Shown here: positions 53,770 to 61,647 of the stretch, in pieces | Layout of the letters: each line of letters opens with the position of its first letter | How positions within the stretch are numbered: the stretch's first letter is position 1 | NCBI GenBank assembly: GCA_027491195.1 | Contig: JAIXWQ010000008.1 | Coordinates: forward strand, 476,708-540,707 | Direction: 5' to 3' | Length of the DNA: 64,000 nt | Origin: Cytophagaceae bacterium | GTDB lineage: Bacteria; Bacteroidota; Bacteroidia; Cytophagales; Spirosomataceae | Translations under genes and position numbers: made by a program | The notes under the pieces: model-generated | Told to the model about the DNA's origin: nothing | Seen by the model: the letters and a program-made list of their open reading frames with translations, nothing else | Databases searched by the model: none

Positions 53770-53777
53770 CAAATATA
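53770..53777 (-). promoter_or_regulatory. Promoter -7 element for kup
   Basis: TATATTTG on the minus strand, an exact TAnnTTTG match, 124 nt before the kup ATG. The predicted leader is about 117 nt. Confidence 0.6.
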
Positions 53778-53811
53778 GATTTAATTTCCTGATAATGAAC
53801 TTCCTGTGAAA

Positions 53812-54507
53812 TTAATTTAAGACGTAGGTGTCAACCGATTCTCCTGGCTCGATTTTGAGCACTCGTGTTAATACTAAAAGTACTAATTTTCTGGAAGCCA
53901 ACCAGGTAGGAATTTTGGCCTCTAGCGCTAATTCAGCTAAGGTAATTTTACCCTTTTCCCGCACGAAATCCAATAGAAAACGTTCTACATCTCCGTAGGC
54001 AAAGCTAATCCCCTCCTCGTTCTCCCTTCTGAGAATTTGTTTCATTTCTTTGCTCGCTTGAATAGTGCGATCTTTAACGCGCACATAGCAGATCGGATGT
54101 GGATCCGTTTCTAGTTGTACAAAATGAGGTTTATCCACACTTTCATATACTTGATAGACCAAAACTTCCCGTCCATTATCTAATCGAATTCGATAAGCGC
54201 GGTAGGTGAAGGCAGGGAAACAATATTTCTCGATGGCTCTCTCTAATAAGAATTGCTCTTCTTCGGCGAATTTCACTCCTTCTATAACGCCCGCATCACT
54301 CACCCCTACAAAAAGATGGCCACCTTCGGTATTCGCAAAAGCCACTAATTCTTTGACGATCTTCTCCGGATATTTCACCTTCATCTTGAACTCCAGCCTC
54401 AGGCCTTCGCCGTGACGGACTAGATTCTTCAGATTGCGAACATCTAACAAGCTCTCTTCTTCGTCCCCAAAAGGTAAATCCAATAAAATTTCTGAACCGA
54501 TTCGCAT
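53812..54507 (-). CDS. AlbA_2 (Schlafen-like) domain protein
   Basis: 231 aa. Residues 30-150 form an AlbA_2/AAA_4 domain: EGLRLEFKMKV, VKELVAFANTEGGHLFVGVSDAG (the family hallmark) and ICYVRVKDRTIQASKEM. The C-terminal 70 residues look like a winged-helix DNA-binding domain (KITLAELALEAKIPTWLASRKLVLLVLTRV in part). Such proteins are commonly annotated as ATP-binding or transcriptional regulators; the biochemical role is not settled. No defence genes are near. Confidence 0.8.
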   Translation of the reverse strand: MRIGSEILLDLPFGDEEESLLDVRNLKNLVRHGEGLRLEFKMKVKYPEKIVKELVAFANTEGGHLFVGVSDAGVIEGVKFAEEEQFLLERAIEKYCFPAFTYRAYRIRLDNGREVLVYQVYESVDKPHFVQLETDPHPICYVRVKDRTIQASKEMKQILRRENEEGISFAYGDVERFLLDFVREKGKITLAELALEAKIPTWLASRKLVLLVLTRVLKIEPGESVDTYVLN

Positions 54508-54569
54508 GACACTCGAAGATAGCTAATTATTTTTTTATTTATTAGTATAGTTATTCAATAGACAATATG

Positions 54570-54577
54570 TACCTTTG
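54570..54577 (+). promoter_or_regulatory. Promoter -7 element for cysH-cysD-cysN
   Basis: TACCTTTG, an exact TAnnTTTG match ending 15 nt before ATG 54593. Confidence 0.6.
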
Positions 54578-54592
54578 TGTAAATACCGTTTT

Positions 54593-55285
54593 ATGGCACC
54601 TGCAAACCTCGAAAAAGAGCTCCTTTCTAGAAACCTCCCGGAACGCATTCAGTTCATTGCTGAGTATTTTGCGGGAGAAAAAATCGTCTTTTCTAGCTCC
54701 TTTGGGCAAGAAGATCAAGCGATAACGCAGGCCATAGCGAGTACAAAATCGAATATCGAAATCTTTACCCTCGATACCGGCCGTCAATTTCAAGAGTCTT
54801 ATGAGTTGATGGATTTAACGATAAAAAAATACGGTATCTCCATTCAAACCTTTTTCCCTTCTACGCTTGCCGTCGAAAAACTGGTGGCTGAAAAAGGGTT
54901 TAACTCTTTTTATACCTCTGTAGAGAACCGAAAAGAGTGTTGTTTTGTTCGAAAAATGGAGCCATTATCGCGCGCATTAAAGGGAGCCAAGGTTTGGATT
55001 ACCGGATTACGCGCCGAACAATCAGAAAACAGAGCGGACATGCCCATCTTAGAATGGGATGATAGCCGTCAATTATTCAAGATCAATCCGCTGATTGATT
55101 GGGATTTTAGCACATTAGAAAAATACTTAATAGATCACAAGATTCCCCAAAACCCCTTGCACAAAAAAGGGTTCATTTCTATCGGATGCGCGCCGTGTAC
55201 ACGGGCAATTTCGGAAGGTGAACATCCGCGTGCAGGCCGTTGGTGGTGGGAGAATTCACAAAAAGAATGTGGTTTACACGCCTAA
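54593..55285 (+). CDS. cysH: Adenylyl-sulfate (APS) reductase, CysH family
   Basis: 230 aa enzyme that reduces activated sulfate to sulfite with thioredoxin. The P-loop-like SSSFGQEDQAI and the C-terminal ECGLHA (catalytic cysteine) are present. Unlike enterobacterial PAPS reductase it has the two cysteine pairs, KECCFVRK and IGCAPCTR, that bind a 4Fe-4S cluster, which marks APS specificity. No cysC (APS kinase) follows, which agrees. The TTG at 54575 is part of the promoter, so ATG 54593 is used. cysD follows 3 nt downstream. Confidence 0.92.
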   Translation: MAPANLEKELLSRNLPERIQFIAEYFAGEKIVFSSSFGQEDQAITQAIASTKSNIEIFTLDTGRQFQESYELMDLTIKKYGISIQTFFPSTLAVEKLVAEKGFNSFYTSVENRKECCFVRKMEPLSRALKGAKVWITGLRAEQSENRADMPILEWDDSRQLFKINPLIDWDFSTLEKYLIDHKIPQNPLHKKGFISIGCAPCTRAISEGEHPRAGRWWWENSQKECGLHA

Positions 55286-55288
55286 TAT

Positions 55289-56203
55289 ATGCAGACAATA
55301 CAAGACAAAATTGGCCATTTCCCTCGCCAACTAGAGGATGAATCCATTTACATTCTTCGCGAAGTAGCGGCGCAATTTGAGCGCCCGGCCCTACTTTTCT
55401 CGGGAGGAAAGGATTCGATTACCTTAGTTCGTTTAGCTCAAAAAGCTTTCTTCCCAGGTAAAATCCCCTTCCCTTTAGTGCACATCGACACGGGACATAA
55501 TTTCCCAGAGACGATTGAATTTAGAGATTGGTTAGCGAAAGAAACGGGAGCGGAATTAATCGTGCGCTATGTGCAAGATTCCATCAACCAAGGAAAAGCG
55601 AAAGAAGAGTCTGGAAAATATGCATCACGCAACGTTCTTCAAACGGTTACTCTATTAGACACCATCGAGGAATTCAAATTCGATGCATGTATCGGTGGGG
55701 CGAGACGCGATGAGGAGAAGGCGAGAGCGAAAGAGCGGATTTTCTCGGTGCGCGATGATTTTGGGCAGTGGGATGCGAAACGCCAAAGACCTGAATTATT
55801 TGATATGCTAAACGGCCGCATCGCGGTAGGTGAAAACGTCCGCGTTTTCCCGATCTCGAACTGGACGGAACTGGATGTTTGGAACTACATCAAAGAAGAA
55901 AAGATGGAGATCCCGAGCATCTATTATTCACACAAACGCCAGGTGATTGAGCGGGATGGAATGCTTTGGGCAGATTCTGAATACCTGAACAAGGAAGCAG
56001 ATGAGATTCCTTTCGAGGCAACAGTTCGTTTTAGAACAGTGGGCGATATGACGTGTACAGCGGCGGTTTCTTCGGATGCTACCGATATCGACGTGATCAT
56101 TGAAGAGATTCTTTCTGCCGAAATATCCGAAAGAGGGGCGCGTATCGACGACAAACGTTCAGAGGCCGCCATGGAAAAGAGAAAGCAACAAGGTTATTTT
56201 TAA
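55289..56203 (+). CDS. cysD: Sulfate adenylyltransferase subunit 2
   Basis: 304 aa PP-loop subunit of ATP sulfurylase, which makes APS from sulfate and ATP. The SGGKDS motif is in ALLFSGGKDSITLVRLAQ; IDTGHNFPETIEFRD and GGARRDEEKARAKERIFS are family-specific. The C-terminal RFRTVGDMTCT and the closing RGARIDDKRSEAAMEKRKQQGYF (in two parts) match CysD. It lies 3 nt after cysH and 21 nt before cysN. Confidence 0.95.
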   Translation: MQTIQDKIGHFPRQLEDESIYILREVAAQFERPALLFSGGKDSITLVRLAQKAFFPGKIPFPLVHIDTGHNFPETIEFRDWLAKETGAELIVRYVQDSINQGKAKEESGKYASRNVLQTVTLLDTIEEFKFDACIGGARRDEEKARAKERIFSVRDDFGQWDAKRQRPELFDMLNGRIAVGENVRVFPISNWTELDVWNYIKEEKMEIPSIYYSHKRQVIERDGMLWADSEYLNKEADEIPFEATVRFRTVGDMTCTAAVSSDATDIDVIIEEILSAEISERGARIDDKRSEAAMEKRKQQGYF

Positions 56204-56224
56204 TTCAATCAGAGACAAGAACAC

Positions 56225-57475
56225 ATGGATATTTTACGCATAGCTACCGCAGGTTCCGTTGATGATGGAAAAAGTACCTTAATCGGTCGCCTATTATACG
56301 AGACTAATTCGATTACCAAAGATAAAATAGAGGCCCTTGAAAGTGCTTCTAAACGCAAGGGACTAGACTTTTTAGACCTATCCCTTTTAACCGATGGCTT
56401 GATCGCCGAGCGCGAGCAAGGAATCACTATCGATGTGGCACACATTTATTTCTCCACACCTACCCGCAAGTACATCATTGCGGATACCCCGGGTCACGTG
56501 GAATACACGCGTAACATGGTGACAGGTGCCTCGAATGCGAAGGTTTCCTTAATCCTAGTAGATGCCCGCCAAGGGGTGGTTGAACAAACGGCAAGACACT
56601 TGTCGATCGCCGCGATGTTGCGCATCCCGAAAGTGATCATCTGTGTAAACAAGATGGACCTGGTACAATACCAGGAATCGACATTTAATGCCATCAAAGA
56701 AAGTCTATCCGAGTTAGTCACTCAAACGACTTTCGAAGGACAAGAAATCAGCTTCTTGCCTATTTCTTCTTTGTACGGCCAAAACATCACCCAAAAGGCT
56801 AGCGAAATGCCTTGGTATAGCGGCAATACACTCTTAGGCGAATTAGAAGCCTTTGAATACGCCTCTACCCTAGCACATGCACCAGCTCGTTTCCCGGTTC
56901 AATTTGTGGTGAGACCGATGACCGAGGCCTATCACGATTACCGGGGTTATGCGGGTAAAATCAGCTCAGGCACCTTCAAAGTGGGTGACAGCATTCGCGT
57001 TTTACCTACAGGCCAAGAGAGTACGATCGCGACGATAGAGAAATTTGATTCTAAATTAGATCAGGCAATTGCCGGTGATTCGGTAACCATTACGTTGACG
57101 ACGGACATAGATATATCCCGTGGAAATACGCTTGTATTAGCTTCGGAAGATCAGGCGCCGCAATTAAAAGATTTTTCAGCCCAAGTTTGCTGGTTAGATC
57201 ACACGGCATTAACTCCAGGTAAAACGTATTTATTGCAACACGGAATTAATATGACGAAGGCGAAAATTTCACAAATTACGGAACGCCTAGACGTGGCGAC
57301 TCAAACAGCTACCGAAGGTGTCTCGAGCTTACAACTTAACGAAATTGGTACCATTGCCTTGCGTACGGCACAACCGATTGCTGCCGATCAATATGCGGCA
57401 AATCCAGCCAATGGAGCCTTTATCCTGATCGATGAATTCTCTAATTCAACGGTAGGAGTCGGTTTCGTGAAATAA
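56225..57475 (+). CDS. cysN: Sulfate adenylyltransferase subunit 1 (GTPase)
   Basis: 416 aa EF-Tu-like GTPase that drives the CysD reaction by GTP hydrolysis. The G motifs are GSVDDGKSTLIGR (G1), REQGITIDVAH (G2), DTPGHVEYTRNM (G3) and VNKMDL (G4). Domains II and III are complete. There is no fused APS kinase at the C-terminus, and the protein is shorter than the E. coli form (475 aa). It ends 1 nt before the convergent crtZ gene. Confidence 0.94.
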   Translation: MDILRIATAGSVDDGKSTLIGRLLYETNSITKDKIEALESASKRKGLDFLDLSLLTDGLIAEREQGITIDVAHIYFSTPTRKYIIADTPGHVEYTRNMVTGASNAKVSLILVDARQGVVEQTARHLSIAAMLRIPKVIICVNKMDLVQYQESTFNAIKESLSELVTQTTFEGQEISFLPISSLYGQNITQKASEMPWYSGNTLLGELEAFEYASTLAHAPARFPVQFVVRPMTEAYHDYRGYAGKISSGTFKVGDSIRVLPTGQESTIATIEKFDSKLDQAIAGDSVTITLTTDIDISRGNTLVLASEDQAPQLKDFSAQVCWLDHTALTPGKTYLLQHGINMTKAKISQITERLDVATQTATEGVSSLQLNEIGTIALRTAQPIAADQYAANPANGAFILIDEFSNSTVGVGFVK

Positions 57476-57476
57476 A

Positions 57477-57917
57477 CTATTGGTATTTTTTAGGGGCGTA
57501 GAGGAAGCCAAAAGCCTCTGCGCCTTTTTTTGTATGCACCTCGTGGTGCACATAATGCGCTTTCATGATGCGCTTCATGTAGGCAGAACCCGCCTTGTAT
57601 TTAATCTTGATTCGGCGATGCACGATAATATCGTGGAAAATAAAATAGAACAGTCCGTAGGTCGCGATGCCTAATCCAATCCAAAAAAGTGGCCAATACT
57701 CCGGAATTTCGGCTCCCACAATGATCGTTAAGGTAGAGGAGATCCCGAAAACGACGGAGAAAAGGTCATTCTTCTCTAGCACATCTTTGTGATGTACGTG
57801 GTGGGATTCGTGCCAATTCCACATAATGCCATGCATAATGTATTTATGGGTGAACCAAGCCACGCCTTCCATTCCTAAAAATGTCCCTAACCAAAGTAAA
57901 ATTCCGACTACCATCAT
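57477..57917 (-). CDS. crtZ: Beta-carotene hydroxylase (CrtZ type)
   Basis: 146 aa membrane di-iron hydroxylase that adds 3-hydroxyl groups to carotenoid rings to give zeaxanthin-type pigments. The histidine motifs are in order: HKYIMH, HESHHVHH, HDIIVHRR and HYVHHEVH, between four hydrophobic segments. This size and motif order match CrtZ rather than the longer sterol desaturases. No other carotenoid genes are in the window. The product implies a yellow to red cell colour. Confidence 0.88.
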   Translation of the reverse strand: MMVVGILLWLGTFLGMEGVAWFTHKYIMHGIMWNWHESHHVHHKDVLEKNDLFSVVFGISSTLTIIVGAEIPEYWPLFWIGLGIATYGLFYFIFHDIIVHRRIKIKYKAGSAYMKRIMKAHYVHHEVHTKKGAEAFGFLYAPKKYQ

Positions 57918-57985
57918 AACGCTATTTCAACCAAAATTACGGCGAATTGTTTTAAAAACCACCCTCACCTTTGGCCTAAATCAAT

Positions 57986-57993
57986 TATCTTTG
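57986..57993 (+). promoter_or_regulatory. Promoter -7 element for the valS operon
   Basis: TATCTTTG, an exact TAnnTTTG match ending 18 nt before ATG 58012. No other promoter is evident before fur, so it may serve all four genes. Confidence 0.6.
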
Positions 57994-58011
57994 TAGGCTT
58001 ATAGAACACAT

Positions 58012-60636
58012 ATGATAGATAAGAATTACGCCCCGCAGGAAATTGAGCAAAAATGGTATGCTTACTGGTTAGAAAACAAGCTTTTTGCTTCGAAACCGAA
58101 CCCAGAGAAAGAGGCTTACACCATCGTTATTCCTCCTCCTAACGTCACAGGGGTGCTACATATGGGCCATATGCTGAACAATACGATTCAAGATGTCTTG
58201 ATTCGGAAGGCGCGTATGGAGGGCAAAGAGGCCTGCTGGGTACCGGGAACGGACCACGCTTCCATCGCGACAGAGGCGAAAGTCGTGGCGATGTTGAAGG
58301 ATAAAGGGATTGCGAAATCCGATATCACCCGCGAGGAATTCTTAAAATATGCCTTCGAATGGAAGGATAAATACGGTGGAATTATCCTCGATCAATTAAA
58401 AAAATTAGGGGCTTCCTGTGATTGGGATCGTACTCGATTCACGATGGAGCCTTCTCTATATCAAGCGGTTATCGATACGTTTGTTCGTTTATACAACAAA
58501 GGTTTAATCTACCGCGGCGTGCGTATGGTGAACTGGGATCCGCAAGGAAAAACCGCTTTATCAGACGAAGAAGTTATTTACAAGGATGTTCAGGCCAAAT
58601 TATACCACATCCAATATCCCCTCGTAGATGGCAGCGGATCGGTAACGATTGCAACCACACGTCCAGAAACCATTATGGCAGATGCGGCGATTTGTGTGAA
58701 TCCAGCGGACGAGCGCTACGTTCACTTGCATGGCAAAAAAGTACGAATCCCCTTAATTGATCGCGAAATCAGCATTATTCCCGATGAATATGTGACCTTG
58801 GATTTTGGAACAGGTTGCTTAAAAGTTACGCCTGCCCATGATTTAAATGACTACGAATTAGGCTTAAAACATAAGTTACCAGTAATCGACATCTTGAATG
58901 ACGATGGAACTTTGAACGAGAAAGCGGTATTATTCGTGGGTGTTGATCGTTTCGAGGCTCGCAAGCGCATCGTGAAGCAATTAACAGAAGAAGGTTATTT
59001 GACCAAAACAGACGAATACAAATCGACCGTGGGTACTTCTGAAAGAACGGGTGCGGTGATCGAGCCGAAATTGTCTTTGCAATGGTTCATGAAGATGGAG
59101 GAGATGGCGAAACCTGCGCTAGACAACGTAATGAATGATAACATTCAATTGCATCCAGCGAAATTCAAGAACACCTACCGTTCTTGGATGGAAAACGTTC
59201 GTGATTGGTGTATTTCCCGTCAATTGTGGTGGGGCCAACAAATCCCGGCCTTCTATTTAGAAGACGGCACGGTGATTGTGGCGAAAGATAAGAAAGAAGC
59301 CCTTCGCATCGCAAGAGACAAATACCAGCTATATGCCTTAGTGGAGGATGATTTGACGCAAGATCCAGACGTATTGGATACGTGGTTCTCGTCTTGGTTA
59401 TGGCCTATTTCGGTTTTTGATGGTATCGAAAACCCAGATAACGATGAAATTAAGTACTATTATCCGACTAACGATCTCGTAACTGGACCCGATATTTTAT
59501 TCTTCTGGGTGGCGCGCATGATCATGGCGGGTTACGAGTGGAGAGATGAATTGCCGTTCAAGAATGTGTATTTAACCGGTATCGTTCGCGATAAGCAAGG
59601 TCGTAAGATGTCCAAATCCTTAGGCAACTCGCCTGATCCTTTGGAGTTAATCGAGCGTTTCGGTGCAGATGGCGTCCGTTCTGGATTATTATTCTCCGCA
59701 CCAGCTGGAAACGACTTATTGTTCGATGACAAGTTGTGCGAACAAGGGCGTAACTTCTCGAACAAGATTTGGAATGCATTCAGACTGCTACGCGGTTTAG
59801 AAGTAGTTCCAGGTGCCTCCTTACCAGAACACGTGTTAGCGACGGCTTGGTTTACATCGAAATTAAACCAAACCATCATCGATGTTCAAGATGACTTCAG
59901 CAAATTCCGTATTTCCGATGCCTTATTAAGCATCTATAACTTAGTTTGGGATGACTTCTGCGGTAAATACCTAGAGATCATCAAGCCAGCGTACCAAAGC
60001 CCGATCCACGCTGACACGCTACGTGATGCCTTGAGTTTATTCGATTCATTAATGCGTTTGATGCACCCATACATGCCTTTCATTACGGAGGAAATCTGGC
60101 AGGTAATCGATGAGCGTGCGGAGGGAGAATCCATTTGCAAAGCGGAATTCCCAATAGCAGGCCCTGTTGATGCTGCACTAGTGGCTCAATTCGATGTCGT
60201 GTTCGAAGTGGTAACGAAGATTCGCGAGATCCGTAATTCGAAACAGTTATCACCTAAGTTAGCGTTAGCACTTCACATTAAAGCGGAGAACCAAGCGGCT
60301 TATGCCCCTGTCGAGGCCATCTTAGTGAAACTAGCGAACCTAGAGTCTATCACCTTTGTTGCTGATGCAGTAGCAGATGCCCAAACCTTCGTTGTTAAGG
60401 CGGATCAATTCTTCGTTCCATTAGCGAATGACGAAGATCCAGCCGTTGTGAAAGCGGAATCAGAGAAGGAATTAGCGTACCTACAAGGTTTCAAAAAATC
60501 AGTCGAAGCAAAATTAGCGAACGAGAAATTCGTGGCGAATGCGAAAGCAGATTTAGTGGAGCGCGAAAGACAGAAATTAGCTGACGCAGAAACCAAGATT
60601 CAATCCTTACAAGAATTGCTAGCTCGTTTAGGATAA
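58012..60636 (+). CDS. valS: Valine--tRNA ligase
   Basis: 874 aa class I synthetase. The HIGH-type motif is HMGHML in NVTGVLHMGHML, the GTDHASIATE segment is typical of ValS, and the KMSKS motif is in GRKMSKSLGNSPDP. The CP1 editing domain (about residues 190-330) contains TTRPETIMADAA. The C-terminal coiled-coil arm that contacts tRNA is present (residues 815-874). Length is normal. Its stop codon overlaps the gldB-like start by 1 nt (TAATG). Confidence 0.96.
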   Translation: MIDKNYAPQEIEQKWYAYWLENKLFASKPNPEKEAYTIVIPPPNVTGVLHMGHMLNNTIQDVLIRKARMEGKEACWVPGTDHASIATEAKVVAMLKDKGIAKSDITREEFLKYAFEWKDKYGGIILDQLKKLGASCDWDRTRFTMEPSLYQAVIDTFVRLYNKGLIYRGVRMVNWDPQGKTALSDEEVIYKDVQAKLYHIQYPLVDGSGSVTIATTRPETIMADAAICVNPADERYVHLHGKKVRIPLIDREISIIPDEYVTLDFGTGCLKVTPAHDLNDYELGLKHKLPVIDILNDDGTLNEKAVLFVGVDRFEARKRIVKQLTEEGYLTKTDEYKSTVGTSERTGAVIEPKLSLQWFMKMEEMAKPALDNVMNDNIQLHPAKFKNTYRSWMENVRDWCISRQLWWGQQIPAFYLEDGTVIVAKDKKEALRIARDKYQLYALVEDDLTQDPDVLDTWFSSWLWPISVFDGIENPDNDEIKYYYPTNDLVTGPDILFFWVARMIMAGYEWRDELPFKNVYLTGIVRDKQGRKMSKSLGNSPDPLELIERFGADGVRSGLLFSAPAGNDLLFDDKLCEQGRNFSNKIWNAFRLLRGLEVVPGASLPEHVLATAWFTSKLNQTIIDVQDDFSKFRISDALLSIYNLVWDDFCGKYLEIIKPAYQSPIHADTLRDALSLFDSLMRLMHPYMPFITEEIWQVIDERAEGESICKAEFPIAGPVDAALVAQFDVVFEVVTKIREIRNSKQLSPKLALALHIKAENQAAYAPVEAILVKLANLESITFVADAVADAQTFVVKADQFFVPLANDEDPAVVKAESEKELAYLQGFKKSVEAKLANEKFVANAKADLVERERQKLADAETKIQSLQELLARLG

Positions 60637-61646
60637 TGAAAATTCTTTACGCTGTACTTTTCAGTTTGCTGCTGTGGTCCTGTTCTTTAGAAAAGGAGGC
60701 TACGGCCATTACCATCGAGTGGGATTTCCAGCGTGTAGAGCGAGAAATGGCATCCGCGAAATCGGAAGCAGAAATGGCGACTTTGTTGTCGAAGCACCCC
60801 GAAATCAGCGTTGGCTATTTCGGTGCAACACCTACGAATGCCCCTTATTTGGCTCAGGATTTATTCCGTTTATATGCGAATCCGGATTTACGCAAGTTCT
60901 ATGATCAAAGTCAAGAGGCTGGTTTTTTCGGCGGTGATGCGCTGGAAAAAGAGTTAAAAGAGGCTTTCACCAAGATTCAACAAGAGTTTCCAGGTGTCAA
61001 AACACCTAAGATTAGAACGGTTTTTTCTGGATTTGGCGGTGTAGGTGGGGGTGAATTTACGGCACAAAATTTGGTCGTTTCTGACTCCCTGATTATCGTG
61101 GGTTTAGACTACTTTATGGGCTCGAAAGGTCTTTACAAGGCCCCTAATGTCTACGAATACCAGCTTCGCAAGCTAGAGCCTCAAGCGCTGGTAGCTCAAA
61201 TCATCCTGCAGTATTCTGCCTATTTGATTAAACAAACAGACAATGATGTCAGTTTATTAAGCGATATGATTTGGTATGGAAAGGGCTACGTTTTCACGAA
61301 AACGATTTTACCATCCGTGCCTGACAGCCTACTTTTTGGCTATACGCAACAAGAAATTGCGGAGACGAATGCCTTCCAAAAAGAAGTTTGGGAACATTTT
61401 ATCGATCGTAAATTGTTATTCAATACCGATAAGGCTATCAAGTCAAAGTACCTGGACGAACGACCAAAAACGACCGAAATTGGCCCAGCATGTCCTGGCG
61501 GCATTGGCCGTTGGTTAGGATGGCGAATTGTGGATTCCTATTGGAAACAAAAGCCTAAGACAACATTAGCAAAGATATTGACTGACCCGGAAGCGAATCG
61601 ATTATTCCTCGATTCAGGCTACCGCGGCGAAGCAGATAAAAAATAA
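60636..61646 (+). CDS. gldB: GldB-like gliding motility lipoprotein
   Basis: 336 aa. A lipoprotein signal (MKILYAVLFSLLLWSCS) places Cys16 as the lipidated residue. The body matches the GldB family: IEWDFQRVEREMASA, then SVGYFGATPTNAPYLAQDLFR-like segments, SDSLIIVGLDYFMG, and a C-terminal GPACPGGIGRWLGWRIVDSYW. GldB is required for gliding in Flavobacterium johnsoniae and is found in many Bacteroidota with type IX secretion. It overlaps valS by 1 nt; the ABC exporter gene follows 1 nt later. Confidence 0.85.
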   Translation: MKILYAVLFSLLLWSCSLEKEATAITIEWDFQRVEREMASAKSEAEMATLLSKHPEISVGYFGATPTNAPYLAQDLFRLYANPDLRKFYDQSQEAGFFGGDALEKELKEAFTKIQQEFPGVKTPKIRTVFSGFGGVGGGEFTAQNLVVSDSLIIVGLDYFMGSKGLYKAPNVYEYQLRKLEPQALVAQIILQYSAYLIKQTDNDVSLLSDMIWYGKGYVFTKTILPSVPDSLLFGYTQQEIAETNAFQKEVWEHFIDRKLLFNTDKAIKSKYLDERPKTTEIGPACPGGIGRWLGWRIVDSYWKQKPKTTLAKILTDPEANRLFLDSGYRGEADKK

Positions 61647-61647
61647 A

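Larger units (their letters stand above)
53646..53811. other. kup leader and promoter region
   Basis: 166 bp between an AlbA_2 gene and kup, both on the minus strand. It contains the kup -7 element (53770-53777), a 22-bp palindrome immediately downstream of it (53742-53763), and a second short inverted repeat GTGCA-5 nt-TGCAC (53704-53718) in the leader. No reading frame is supported. Confidence 0.6.

Noticed and set aside
53812..54507. AlbA_2/Schlafen-like gene as part of a defence island
   Set aside because: Its neighbours are housekeeping genes (kup, cysH); no nuclease, integrase or toxin gene is adjacent.
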